The position numbers and the translations under genes are program-made. A stretch of 64,000 nt of DNA from assembly GCA_014925825.1 (NCBI GenBank), contig JACGCK010000071.1, forward strand, positions 62,001 through 126,000, in the 5' to 3' direction. The notes below the pieces were generated by a model, which saw only the letters and a list, made by a program, of their open reading frames with translations, was not told where the DNA came from and did not search any database. The DNA is from Pholiota molesta. Its lineage: Eukaryota; Basidiomycota; Agaricomycetes; Agaricales; Strophariaceae. This document shows, in pieces, positions 46,974-57,005 of this stretch; positions within the stretch are counted from its first letter, which is position 1, and each line of letters opens with the position of its first letter.

Positions 46974-49597
46974 ATGCAATTCTCACATCACTCCTCCAAT
47001 CCCCTGGAAGCCCGCAAATCCGATCCACGCAACGCCTCGTACAAGGCCAGGCTGCAGGCAGCAGAAGCAGAAGCAGGCTACGACGAGTCCTCCGACGATC
47101 CACTGGCGATGACCATAAAGCAGCAGAAATACATCGATCATCTCAGAGAAACGTTGGGCGCAGAACTATTGCCTCCCAAGCGAGGTGGCCCGTCCGATAT
47201 CACGCCAAGCCAGGCGTGAGTCGCGCTGCCGCGGCTGCGAAGGCACAGTTCGTCGATCTGGACGCGAGCGACGATGAATTGGCGCTTGTGGACGGCGACG
47301 AAACGACATCTGACGCGAAAAAGGTGATCAAGATCGAGACGCCACGTCCATACCATTGGCAGACAAGACGCGTACCTCTTGATATCGCGGAGGACGAGGA
47401 CGATGCAGATGAGATAAAAGCTGAGGAATATGCACAAGAACAGGAGGGAGACTTCTTCACCGGCGACCGCTTCCCAGACGAAGACGAGGACATGCACTCC
47501 ATAGGCGACGCCAGCCGCCTAGGATCCCTTTCTCCACTGACACCACTCTCCTCCAACCAATCTCCCCATACTCATCGCCCCAGTCCTCACGCCCTGCATC
47601 GCCCGACGAAGCCGCGACCATCAAGGCGCGCCCCGTAGAAGAGCAGCTCGAAATCCAGCAAGAGATCGAGCAACTCTACGACAGCGTCCCCGAAATCCTC
47701 GACGAGTACGAGCTCATCGACCGCCTCGGAACCGGGACGTTCTCGTCCGTGTACAAAGCCGTCGACTTGCGTTATAATGCGTGGGACAACCAGCCATGGC
47801 TCGGACACCACCCGCCAGAGAGCACCGCGTACTACCAATCCGCCGGGCCAGGCTACAAGGGCCGCGGGGGGCGTGCGTCGGGGTGGCGGCAGGCGAGTCA
47901 CCAGATGGACGAGGACAAGCCTGCGTTGGAGGGTATGCATGACGACTCCCCGAGGAACGTGTATGTCGCGATTAAGCGCATCTATACCACGAGCGGACCG
48001 GAGAGGATACGCAACGAGCTGAGCATCATGGAGGCGTGCAGAGGATGCAGACACACTTCGCAGATCATCACTGCGTTTCGGAACGAGGACCAAGTGGTGA
48101 TTGTGCTTCCTTATCAACGGAACATGGACTTTCGAGTGAGTGCTTCATACTTCCTTGAATCAAATACTAACGGTATCCTCATGTACAGGATTTCTATCAA
48201 ACGCTTCACCCGGAAGGCATCAAATGCTACCTCCGCTGCCTCTTCCGCGCCCTACGCGACATCCATGCGCGCGGCATCATCCACCGCGACGTCAAACCCG
48301 CCAACTTCCTCTACGACCCCTTCACCGGCATCGGCACACTCTGCGACTTCGGCCTCGCCTCCGTACGTCTCCCTCTCCCCTCCCCCTCCCCATCCCACTG
48401 ACCAGACCACACCAAAAAATAAACAGCGCCTCGAGACGACCACCCCGCACACCCTAGGGCGGTGCTACCACACGCCCGCGACGGCGCAGGACCCGCACGG
48501 CAAGAACCGGCAGCTGGACCAGTACGAGACGGCGCACATCAAGCAGGCGCAGAAGGACGCGCGCGCGAAGAGCGCCGCGGCCCCGGAGAAGGTCGGCTAC
48601 CCCGAGCAGGACAAGCGCCCGCTGAGCAAGGCGAACCGCGCGGGCACGCGCGGCTTCCGCGCGCCGGAGGTGCTGCTGAAGTGCAGCGCGCAAACGGGGG
48701 GTACGTGGTGTCGCTCCTTTTGGTTTGTGAATGTGTGGTGCTGAACGGGATTTTTGGGGGGTCGATATGGTGGGTTCAGCGATTGATGTGTGGTCGGCGG
48801 GTATTATTCTGCTGTTTTTCTTGACTGGCAAATTTCCGATTTTCCAGTCGAATGATGATATTGAGGGGTTGATGGAGATCGCTATCATCATTGGGAAGAA
48901 GAAGATCGAGAAGGTGGCCACACTGCATGGTATGTCATGGGCCTAGCCGTCTCTTCCAAAACAAATTGCTAGCCTCCCTCTTTGATGACAATGACCATGC
49001 TATCTAGGACGCACATTCGCGACAAATGTACCTGAACTCGATCAAGACGGAATCTCATGGGAGCAGTTCGTGGAACGCCTCAACCCCGACATCTGGAAGC
49101 CCCGAAAATACGACATGCGATTCTACCCGCACAACAGCAAGCACCGCGACGGCCGCGGCTCCGCCTCCGCCTCCACATCCACAACCACACCCGCGCCCGT
49201 GCCCGAGCCCACCCCCTCCTCGCCCGCACCCGCACCGCCCTCCACTGACCCGAGCAGCGGCGCGCCGTCCGACCCGCCGCCTCCCCCACCTCTCCCGCTC
49301 GCCTCCGACCGGCACCTGAACCCGCCCTCCGCGGAGCGCCACACGCGCGAGCTGCGCCTCGCGTTCCACTTCCTCGAGCAGGTGCTGCAGGTCGAGTCCA
49401 CGAAGCGGTACACGCCGCGGAAGGCGCTGTACCACACGTTCCTCGACGAGGCGGGCGCGGACGGGGACGACCAGTTCGTGCCGCACCCCATCGGCGCGGG
49501 CGTGTGCGGCGCGCACCATGAGCTTGACTCGCGGGGGGTGCACTGGGCGCGCGTGCTGAGTCGGTGCGATTGTGGGATTGGCCGCGACCATAAATGA
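46974..49597 (+). CDS. CDC7: Cell-cycle protein kinase CDC7 (Hsk1), with one or two frame breaks
   Basis: The catalytic subunit of DDK, which phosphorylates the MCM helicase to fire replication origins. Exons: 46974-48135, 48189-48362, 48427-48700, 48780-48929, 49008-49597. Kinase signs are GTGTFSSVYKA (P-loop), YVAIKRI (VAIK), IIHRDVKPANF (HRD), LCDFGLAS (DFG) and GTRGFRAPE (APE). A kinase insert lies before the APE motif and a long Pro-rich insert near the C-terminus (about 49140-49320), as in many CDC7 kinases. The acidic N-terminal part needs a base added near 47213 and in the CCCC run at 47564-47567; with both, the length is 784 codons, stop included. At 47216 a GTGAGT donor-like site leaves a short intron as a less likely alternative. 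Kinase assignment is firm. Confidence 0.9.
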
Positions 49598-49750
49598 TGG
49601 AGGACGACGAGGATGAGTTTGGGGAGGGGGGAGGACGAGGAGGGGGCGAAGGGGCATATGGTCGAGGAGCAGATTGAGCTGCAGGCGGGAGAGGGTGTGC
49701 CGATTGGGCAGAAGCCATGCGAGTATCATAGAAACCTCGGGCTTTGATCT
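49550..49750 (+). repeat. Direct repeat 1: CDC7 3' end
   Basis: The last bases of the CDC7 coding region and its flank. A near-copy lies at 52127-52320 in the same direction, covering GCGTGCTGAG, GACGACGAGGATGAG and GTCGAGGAGCAGATTGAG blocks. Confidence 0.8.
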
Positions 49751-50092
49751 GTTGCGTCAAAGTTAGAGAATACAATGAGTGTTTCGTGTCCTTTGCGTAC
49801 TTGCTGAGTATTTCTTGACTACCTTTTTCGCACTACCTGTAAGACCATACCAACTAACGATGCCGTTTCTTTCGCTTTACAGATCTAACATGTTACATGC
49901 ATGCTGCGGGTTCGTATATGCGCAGTCTCGCAGGCCTACCATGCTAGGTCATTGTCTTCCGGGACTGTTACTCTCAAAAAAATTCATCGTAATATTAGAT
50001 ACTATATATCCTGATTGCAAAGTACAACGAGGTATCTCAAAAGTTCGAACAAAACAAATGTCCATCAAAATATCATATTTTGTACTGCGCCT
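49598..50092. other. Intergenic, CDC7 3' flank
   Basis: About 500 bases between the convergent CDC7 gene and the 7TM remnant. The right end (from about 50020) is the left border of segmental duplication copy A. No gene is supported. Confidence 0.5.
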
Positions 50093-52124
50093 TCACTGAT
50101 CCTTCTCATCGATTTGTAGTCCTCCGCTCATTGAATTGCTATCGATGCCAACGGGGTGACCGGCTTCCATTCCCTCGAGAGTATCTGTTTGGCGGGTGGA
50201 ATGCGAGTGGAATTGAAGGTCGGATATATGGACTGAAGTTGAGGGAAAGGTGAAGTTGGTAGGCAACAGGGAAACACGACTCCGAGCGACTAAGATGGTC
50301 GTCGAAATTCCCTGCATTAATTGTGAGTTCCATAAATATGGCGTTATGTGTGAGTGGGACACGTACTGCAATAATAGTTACGAGCACTGTAATATAGTTA
50401 CGGAGAGCTATGCCCCAAGCACTCCCTACTTCCTGGCCCCCTGGTAAAACAGAAGCTATGGCGGTCACCAGTAATGCGAGAGAATACATCGCCCCAGATT
50501 GAGAAACTATATTGATGATACGGGTGAATTTTTTGTTGCAAATGCCTTGTCTCGAGGCAGAGTAATTCTGTACGCAATGAGGACTGTTGTAAGAAGACTG
50601 GTGGCAGAAGTCGTAAAATATGCTGCACATGCGAAGTTGTTGAACATGTTTACTATCGCCGCATTGGTTGAAACCTCGCCGTTTAAGGCGAGATAAGTTA
50701 TCACAAATAAAAAGAGTCCTTAGAGAAAGGAACAATTTATTTCCATTTTTGAGATGCACGGATATAATTGCAGTGCTTACCGATTTCAATGATGAGAAGA
50801 AGCAATGGCATTGATATAACGCGGAACGAACGATTCCACACGAAGAAACAACGCCATATCTGTCGTAATACGTCAAAATCTGGGACAGATACTTGTAGGC
50901 CATGTACGCACCAGAAGCACATCTGCAAGCACAAAGCAAGTGAAGACCAAAATACTCCCAACAATGCTGCTCCAATTTGGGGTATCAAATAAAGACACAA
51001 AAACAGAATCTCGTGTGTCCCCATTATCCACGAATTGCCATTTTGTCGCGTACCATTGGAGACCGGTTTGAACAACATTGCACAAAATTGAACCGTTATA
51101 ATTGCTGGAACTATTGGGCGTTTGGAGGAGTTTTTCTTGACTATATACTGGTCCGTTATTCATTGTATACCTGAGATAGAGCTAGGAAACCTACGGTATA
51201 TGTACATAGTTCCAAAGTAGATCACTGTGTACATTCCTGTCGCAACTTTTTAGCTCCTAGTTAACGCGGGTACCAGGTGACTGTTCGAACTTACCCATCC
51301 AAATGCAAGGAGAAGGCAGGCATTGAGCGCGCTGCTTATTTCCGATTTCTCAGTATCAATGGGTATGCCTAGTTCCGACATTGTGAGTGAAAGTGAGGTG
51401 ATCTTGAGACTCGAAGGCTTGAGTTTGCAAGCCTTTAGCGTTATACAGCCTTTATATATACAGAAAGCTCTGCTTTTCGGTATTTGTAAGAGTCATAAAC
51501 CAGACGACCATTCTTGCTGGCAAGATTCCTGTTCAGAAAATTTCTAGATCGCAATAGATATTAAGAAGTCCTGCAACTTGCGTTCAACGGACATTAAATG
51601 TGTAGTGAATCTGCAAAACGACCGACCTGGTCGTATCATAGCCTCGGCGACGCTCCCTCTCCATCAAACTTCTGCAGGCGCCCATAACGGGTTCATGTAT
51701 AATTTCCACTTCCGCAAACGTCCTGCTCGATGGAATAAAAGAGTCAAGACTGCTCCTTATTTTTCGATTTCTCGATGTCAACGGTGCATAATAATGCACT
51801 TTTGATCTTTGTATAATATGGGTTTTGCGAACATTTCCCGACTTTCGAGGCGGTGCTTGGGCGATGCGCTCCCAAGTCATATATGTAGGCGCCCGACGCC
51901 GCAGGGCTGCGCGTGCCGGATTGCCGAACCTTCTCAGCAATGCCAGATTGGCCAATGCCGCGAATTAACGTTACTCGCTACCCCAGCATCGCCTGTTCAT
52001 ATTTGCATGCGGTTAGACGATTCCAACGGCATCCAGAACAAATTTTGTAGGTTCTTGCTACCTAAGTTTTTGTCATCATCTATGCACACCATGCTGTCAC
52101 GGTGGACAGTCCTATGAGCATGAC
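50020..52124. repeat. Segmental duplication, copy A
   Basis: A stretch of about 2.1 kb that recurs at 54172-55756 plus 59072-59402. The shared part starts near TACAACG..GTATCT and ends after CCTATGAGCATGACA. It includes a decayed 7TM gene and a non-coding block with TTTTTCGATTTCTCGA and TTTCGAGGCGGTGCTT. Confidence 0.85.
50093..51381 (-). pseudogene. 7TM membrane protein gene, copy A (frame-broken)
   Basis: Reads on the minus strand from MSELGIPIDTEKSEISSALN through MYTVIYFGTMYIY, IVPAIITVQF, DVLL-IWRCFFVWNRSFRVISMPLLLLIIEI, AAYFTTSATSLLTTVLIAYRITL, FTRIINIVSQSGAMYSLALL, WGIALRNYITVLVTIIA and a soluble tail, with introns at sites like 50872-50922. This is the layout of a common mushroom 7TM membrane protein family of unknown role. 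Breaks: one base short of copy B before the first donor (about 51295), one near 51085 (CAATTTTGTGC against CAATTTCTGTGC), and one in the A-run near 50530. Each equals one missing base. Confidence 0.7.
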
Positions 52125-52126
52125 AG

Positions 52127-52320
52127 GGCGCGTGCTGAGCCGGTGCGATAGGAACAAGCATAAGATGGGGATGGACGACGAGGATGAGCTTGGGGAGGGG
52201 AGAGTGATGAGGAGGGGAGAAGGGGTATGTGGTCGAGGAGCAGATTGAGCCGCAGGCAGGAGAGGGTATGTCGATTGGGCAGAATCCGTGCGACTATCAA
52301 AGAAACCTCGCATTTTGATT
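52127..52320 (+). repeat. Direct repeat 2: copy of the CDC7 3' end
   Basis: Matches 49550-49750 over about 190 bp with small gaps. It starts immediately after duplication copy A, so that copy is flanked by two direct repeats of the CDC7 end. Confidence 0.8.
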
Positions 52321-52519
52321 GCTCAATGCTGTCTAGTAGACAACTCATGAATTGAAACCCAACTGCAATCAAAAACGATAATTCGATCCGCCATTGGCTG
52401 ATAGGATTACACAGAAGTGACAGAGCTGAAACTACCCTAGGACAAGGCCCATAATTCTTTGAAAAGGATGTGCGCTGAATTGGTCTATTTAATCCCTTCT
52501 CCGTCGCTAGGCAATATGT

Positions 52520-53575
52520 TTAGGTCGAAAGGAAGCGAACCACAACGTCAATAAATTTTTCCCTTTCTTCGAAATGAGGAACATGACTCGAATTCTGCAG
52601 TCAACGTATGTGAGCCAAAATATATCAATTAGTATTTATAGTATGCCAGTGCGCTGCTTACCGCGAACTTAACCCATTGCACATCAGGGATTTCCTTGAA
52701 GAATGGTGCCATCACTTCATCTGTGACTTGATCATGGCCGCCGTTTGTTAACAGAGTCGGGGAGTTAATCCTATGAGCATCCTTGACGACCGTCCAATTT
52801 TTTAGGATTCCAGTGATATCAAACTCGGCCGTTCCATACCTAGTGTAGGGAGAGTCTCGTTAGAAAAATAAATGCATGCAAGCAAAAGCAAAGCAGTATT
52901 ACAAGGTGAATACACTGTGGAATCTTTTTGGATCCATTCCATGGCATTAGCAATAGGCCTGGCATCGGAATTATTCGACACAAGTATCGCACATAAAATT
53001 CGCCACACGCTTGGCGGTACTCTTCGCTGTCTGTCGTCCCGGCCTTTTCGTGCGCATCTATGACGTCCCGGACGGACTGAGGTAGCTGGGTTTTGAGCTT
53101 TGCATTTCTCTGAGGGCAAGAGGCATATCGGACGGCGCAGATGCCAGTATGAGATGCTTGAGGCCAGGGGGTTGAGAGATTGCAGGCTGGAAGCCAGCAT
53201 TCCTCCCCACGAATGACCAAGGAGGTCATAGTTGTCCTTCAAGTTGAAATAATCGAGGAGATTGGCGAGTTCCTCAAGAAAGAGTTGGATGCACCAAAAG
53301 GAAGAGTCATTGGCCTTCTCCGGAAGATGCGTCGAAAGTCCATTGCCAATCTGGTCATATATAATAAGTGGAATGGAATGAAGTTTCGTAATGTCGGAAA
53401 GAATCTCGAGATATTCGGAGCTGATTCCAGGACCACCATGCAAAGCAATCAACGGACGCTTCCCATTTTCAAGGTCTCCGAAAAGCTTGTACGACGTCAC
53501 ACAGGGCTTGCCCGCCGTTGGTACATTGAAGGGTATCAATCCTGTGGTAAATGTGGCGGAAGAGATAAACGACAT
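52520..53575 (-). CDS. Proline iminopeptidase-like alpha/beta hydrolase, with four frame breaks
   Basis: Family S33, releasing N-terminal proline from peptides; many fungal relatives act on other small amides. Exons 53575-52903, 52839-52662 and 52594-52520. The oxyanion region reads LIALHGGPGISSEYL, the nucleophile elbow LLGHSWGGMLA, and the C-terminal part has LLTNGGHDQVTDEV (acid) and NSSHVPHFEER (catalytic His). The frame breaks near 53144 (C-run), 53107 (A-run), 52985 and 52916, each as one missing base. With four bases added the length is 310 codons, stop included, normal for the family. It could be a pseudogene, but the one-sided pattern equals that in KHA1 and CDC7. It sits between copies A and B of the segmental duplication. 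Confidence 0.82.
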
Positions 53576-54242
53576 TTCTGTTCTGGCATTACACTGGTGC
53601 AGCAGATATTTATACAGCAACTTACGGGTTTTTGGGGGAGTTTAATTTTGATCTTGGCCTACAAACTAGTCATGTAAATATATGTACAGCCAATGAAATA
53701 CATCATTTTCCCAGCGCGTATTTTAAAGTCGAAGTTTTTCAGCTGTGCACTTACGAGAGAGAATGCTATATGCTTAAGTCGCGATAGTTGGTAAGCGACG
53801 CAGTAGAAAGTATATCAGCACGTCTAGTAGGATAAATCGTGGGATAAATGTAGTTAATCCCCCTGTTTCTACTAAGTCAAAATGTGCACGACCTTGCATG
53901 AGCACCCCAACCGCAATCCAGTATGTGGCACGATTCACGTTATTAAAGGAGGTTCCGTAATGCCGTCGCCTACACTGGAATTATAATGTGGGCTGTCCTT
54001 CGTGAGATTGAAGGACGCAGCGCAGAAGCTTGATTAGAATGGACCCCTTTAGATCTATCATCATCCGCTGACTGGTCCCCGAAAGGGTATACCATTATCG
54101 CAGATAGAAAACTATGTGGGTGATTATTTTCCCTTGAAACTGATATAGTACCTTCTTGGTCAAGCAATGGTTGTACAACGGTATCTAAAAGGCTCGAAGC
54201 AAACCAAATGTCCATCAAAATATCATATTTTGTACTGCGTCT
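53576..54242. other. Intergenic, border of duplication copy B
   Basis: About 670 bases with no supported gene. The last ~70 bases are the left border of duplication copy B. Confidence 0.5.
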
Positions 54243-55520
54243 TCACTGAGCCTTGTATTCGACTTGTAGTCCTCCGCTAATTGAATTGCTACCAATGCCA
54301 ACGGAGCGACTTGCTTCCATTGCCTCTAAGTATCTGTCTGGTGTGTGGAATGCGGGTGGAATTGAAGGCCGGATATATGGACTGAAGTTGAGGGAAAGGT
54401 AACGTTGGTAGGCAACATGATGGAAACACGAGCGACTAAGATGGTCGTCGAAAGTCCCTGCATTAATTATCAGTTTAATAAATATGGCGTTTTGTGTGAG
54501 TGGGATACGTACTGCAATAATAGGTCCGAGCACTGATATGTAGTAACGAGAGCCGTGCCCCAAGTACTGCTTATGATATTGGCCCCTGGTAAAACGTGCT
54601 CTATGGCGTTCACCAGTGAAGAGAGAGAATACATCGCCCCAGATTGTAGACTATATTAATGATATGGGTGAATATTCTTTTTGAAATGCCTTCTTTCGAG
54701 GCGGAGTGAATTCTGTACGCAACGAGGACTGTTGTGAGAAGACTGGCGGCAAAAGTCATAAAGAATGCTGCACAAGCCAAGTTGTTGAACCTGTCTGCCG
54801 CATTGGATAATAAAATCCGCCATCTAAGGCTTGAAAGATTGTCATATAGAAGAACAGTCCTTACAAAGAATTAAAAAAATTATCTTCAAGATGCATGGAT
54901 ATAATTGCAGTGCTTACCGATCTCAATGATGAGGAGAAACAATGAAATTGATATAACACGGAACGAACGATTCCACACGAAGAAACAACGCCATATCTAT
55001 TGTAACATGTCAACATCTGGAACAGATATTTGTAGGCCATGTACGCACCAGAAGCACATCCGCAAGCACAAAGCAAATGTAGGTCGAAATGTCCCCAACA
55101 AGGATGGCCCAATTAGGGGTATCAAGTAAGGACATAAAAACAGAATCTCGTGTATCCCCATTATCCACGATTTGCCATTCTGTCGAGTACCATTGGAGAC
55201 CTATTTGAACAATATTGCACAGAAATTGAACCGTTATAATTGCTGGAACTATTGGGCGTTTAAAGGAGTTTTTCTTGACTATATATTGGTCGGTTATTTA
55301 TTCAATACCTGAGACAGAGCCAGGAAGCCTACGGTATATATACATAGTTCCAAAGTAGATCACCGTGTACATTCCTGTCACAATTGTTTAGTTTCTAGTT
55401 GAAGCGGGTACCAGGTGACGGCTCAAACTTACCCGTTCCAAATGCAACGATAAGGGAGGAATTAAGTGCGCTGCTTATTTCCGATTTTTCAGTGTCGATG
55501 GATATGCCTAGTTGCGACAT
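54243..55520 (-). pseudogene. 7TM membrane protein gene, copy B (frame-broken)
   Basis: Same order as copy A. Here the first splice phase is correct (GGA ACG G / GA ATG TAC) and the segment near 55210 keeps its frame (VQFLCNIVQIGLQWY). The introns removing VRTWPT-like sequence are conserved. The later part is damaged: near 54795-54815 about a dozen bases are lost compared with copy A and the frame is shifted, and the third transmembrane block is not restored. So both copies are broken, at different sites. Confidence 0.7.
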
Positions 55521-55748
55521 TGTGAGGGAAAGTGAGGTGATCTCGAGACTGAAGGCTTAAACTCGAGCCCTTAGCTTTATACAGCCATTGTATATCAGAA
55601 AGCTTCTCCTTTTCGTTATTTGTAAGATTCGAAAGTTGATCGACTATCATCAAGTGATTGATCGAATATCATCAATCGCTTTCCACTGGAGTCTGCCTAC
55701 GGGACACTAGAAACCATTTAACATTCTGCAAACGTCCTACTCGATGCA

Positions 55749-55756
55749 AAAAAGAG
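55749..55756 (+). repeat. Target-site duplication, left
   Basis: AAAAAGAG directly before the element; the same 8 bases follow the element at 59064-59071. Confidence 0.75.
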
Positions 55757-56099
55757 CACCTTTGGCAGGAGTTGCCAGGACCATTAGGTAGGGTTAAATG
55801 TCACTTAGGAAGCACCTAACCGGTACAATCCATGTGGATCCCCCTCGCCCAAATCCGTAAATAGATAGCCCTTATTGCCGGTCATCCGCGGAGATGGTGC
55901 TAGCATCTCACGACGATGGTGAGGATTGTGTATATACTATAATGTTTCCGCCAAATTACATTGGAAATACATGTCTTTTATTCTACTGAGTCCCATCCAT
56001 GCAAACTCACCGCAAGTCAAGCGTCTCCATGCCGTAGAGGCTGCAATACTTGCAGCCTCGTTGTACATGTAGACGGTATCGAGCGGTGGCAGCAGCTGG

Positions 56100-56300
56100 C
56101 AATGGATTGCCTTGTCGTGGCCTCGTATCACCATCACCTCGTCGCCTCGCATCGTTTTCGCCTCGTCGCCACGTCGCCTCGTATCGTCGCCACCTCGTCG
56201 CCTTGTATCGTCGTCGCCTCGTCATATTGTGGTCGCCTCGTCATCTCGTCGCGACTCGTTGTCTTGTCGCCTAGTCGTATTGTCGTCACGTAGTCAGCCT
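56100..56300 (+). repeat. CTCGTCGCC-type short tandem repeat, left arm
   Basis: Imperfect repeats of CCTCGTCGCC and CCTCGTATCGTCGC. The inverse (GACGACGATACGAGG) is at about 58430-58700 in the right arm. This is low-complexity sequence, not coding. Confidence 0.8.
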
Positions 56301-56943
56301 GTGTGCACTCACTCGGGCGATTGGTGACCATGCAGTGAATGTGCGCCTCGGGGTCGGTGCCTTCTGCAGTGTCGGCGTCGGCGTCGGCCACATCCAAGGT
56401 AGGAGCAGCTAGCCTGCACAAAAGCCAGCCCACATTCCTCGTTCGAGGGGAGGGTGGCACGGCTATGGACGCCAGGTGCCAGGGAGGCGTGCGGCGCATG
56501 ACGGACGATCGGACTTTGGCATAGTAGTGTGGTGGCACACAAGGTCCCAGTGTGCGGCATCAGGGATCGGTGTCACGGCAGCGGCTACAGCGCGAAGGGA
56601 GAGGAGGCCGGTGGTGGCCAGTCCCATGCAGACCGCCTCGTCGCAATGACGTGGCAGGTCAATGCATCGAAGGGAAGCGGTGCAAGGGGGCGGCTGCGAC
56701 AACGAAGGCACGGGCAGCCTTCGCCACCGTAAACAGATGCTGTGGGGAGGGGGAGGGGAGTAAGCATCTGGGTATGATGGGCGGCGTAGCGGACGCACCT
56801 GTTGGGTCTCCTGCTCACGGGTCTCCCCTACCTCCATCTTCCCCTTCCTGTATCCTTCTCGGAAGGGAGGGGCTCGAGCTAATACTTATTCCGGATGATT
56901 TACGCTCGATTGGGTTGGGCTCGAGGCGAGGTGTGGCGGTGGT

Positions 56944-57005
56944 TGATGTTGAGGTTGAACGTTGAACGTTGAACGTTGAACCGTGAACGCGTGAACGTTG
57001 ACATT
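56944..57005 (+). repeat. GTTGAACGTT tandem repeat in the element spacer
   Basis: Several tandem copies of GTTGAAC and GTGAACG units. The short GTTGAACATTGAAC array near 25900-25925 is of the same kind. Confidence 0.75.

Larger units (their letters stand above)
54172..55756. repeat. Segmental duplication, copy B (left part)
   Basis: Matches copy A from its left border to the CGTCCTACTCGATG block just left of the foldback element. The remainder of the copy continues at 59072-59402 on the other side of the element. Confidence 0.82.

Noticed and set aside
47216..47268. Short intron instead of a frame break in CDC7
   Set aside because: A GTGAGT donor is present, but the only acceptors give 27 or 53 nt, with no branch site, and would remove a natural-looking FVDLDASDD segment. 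Kept as a lesser option.
51584..51955. 123-codon minus-strand frame in duplication copy A
   Set aside because: The matching part of copy B (59257-59065) has a different reading and many changes, so there is no sign of coding constraint.
52520..53575. Programmed frameshifting in the proline-iminopeptidase gene
   Set aside because: Four shifts of the same sign without slippery heptamers or pseudoknots make this implausible.
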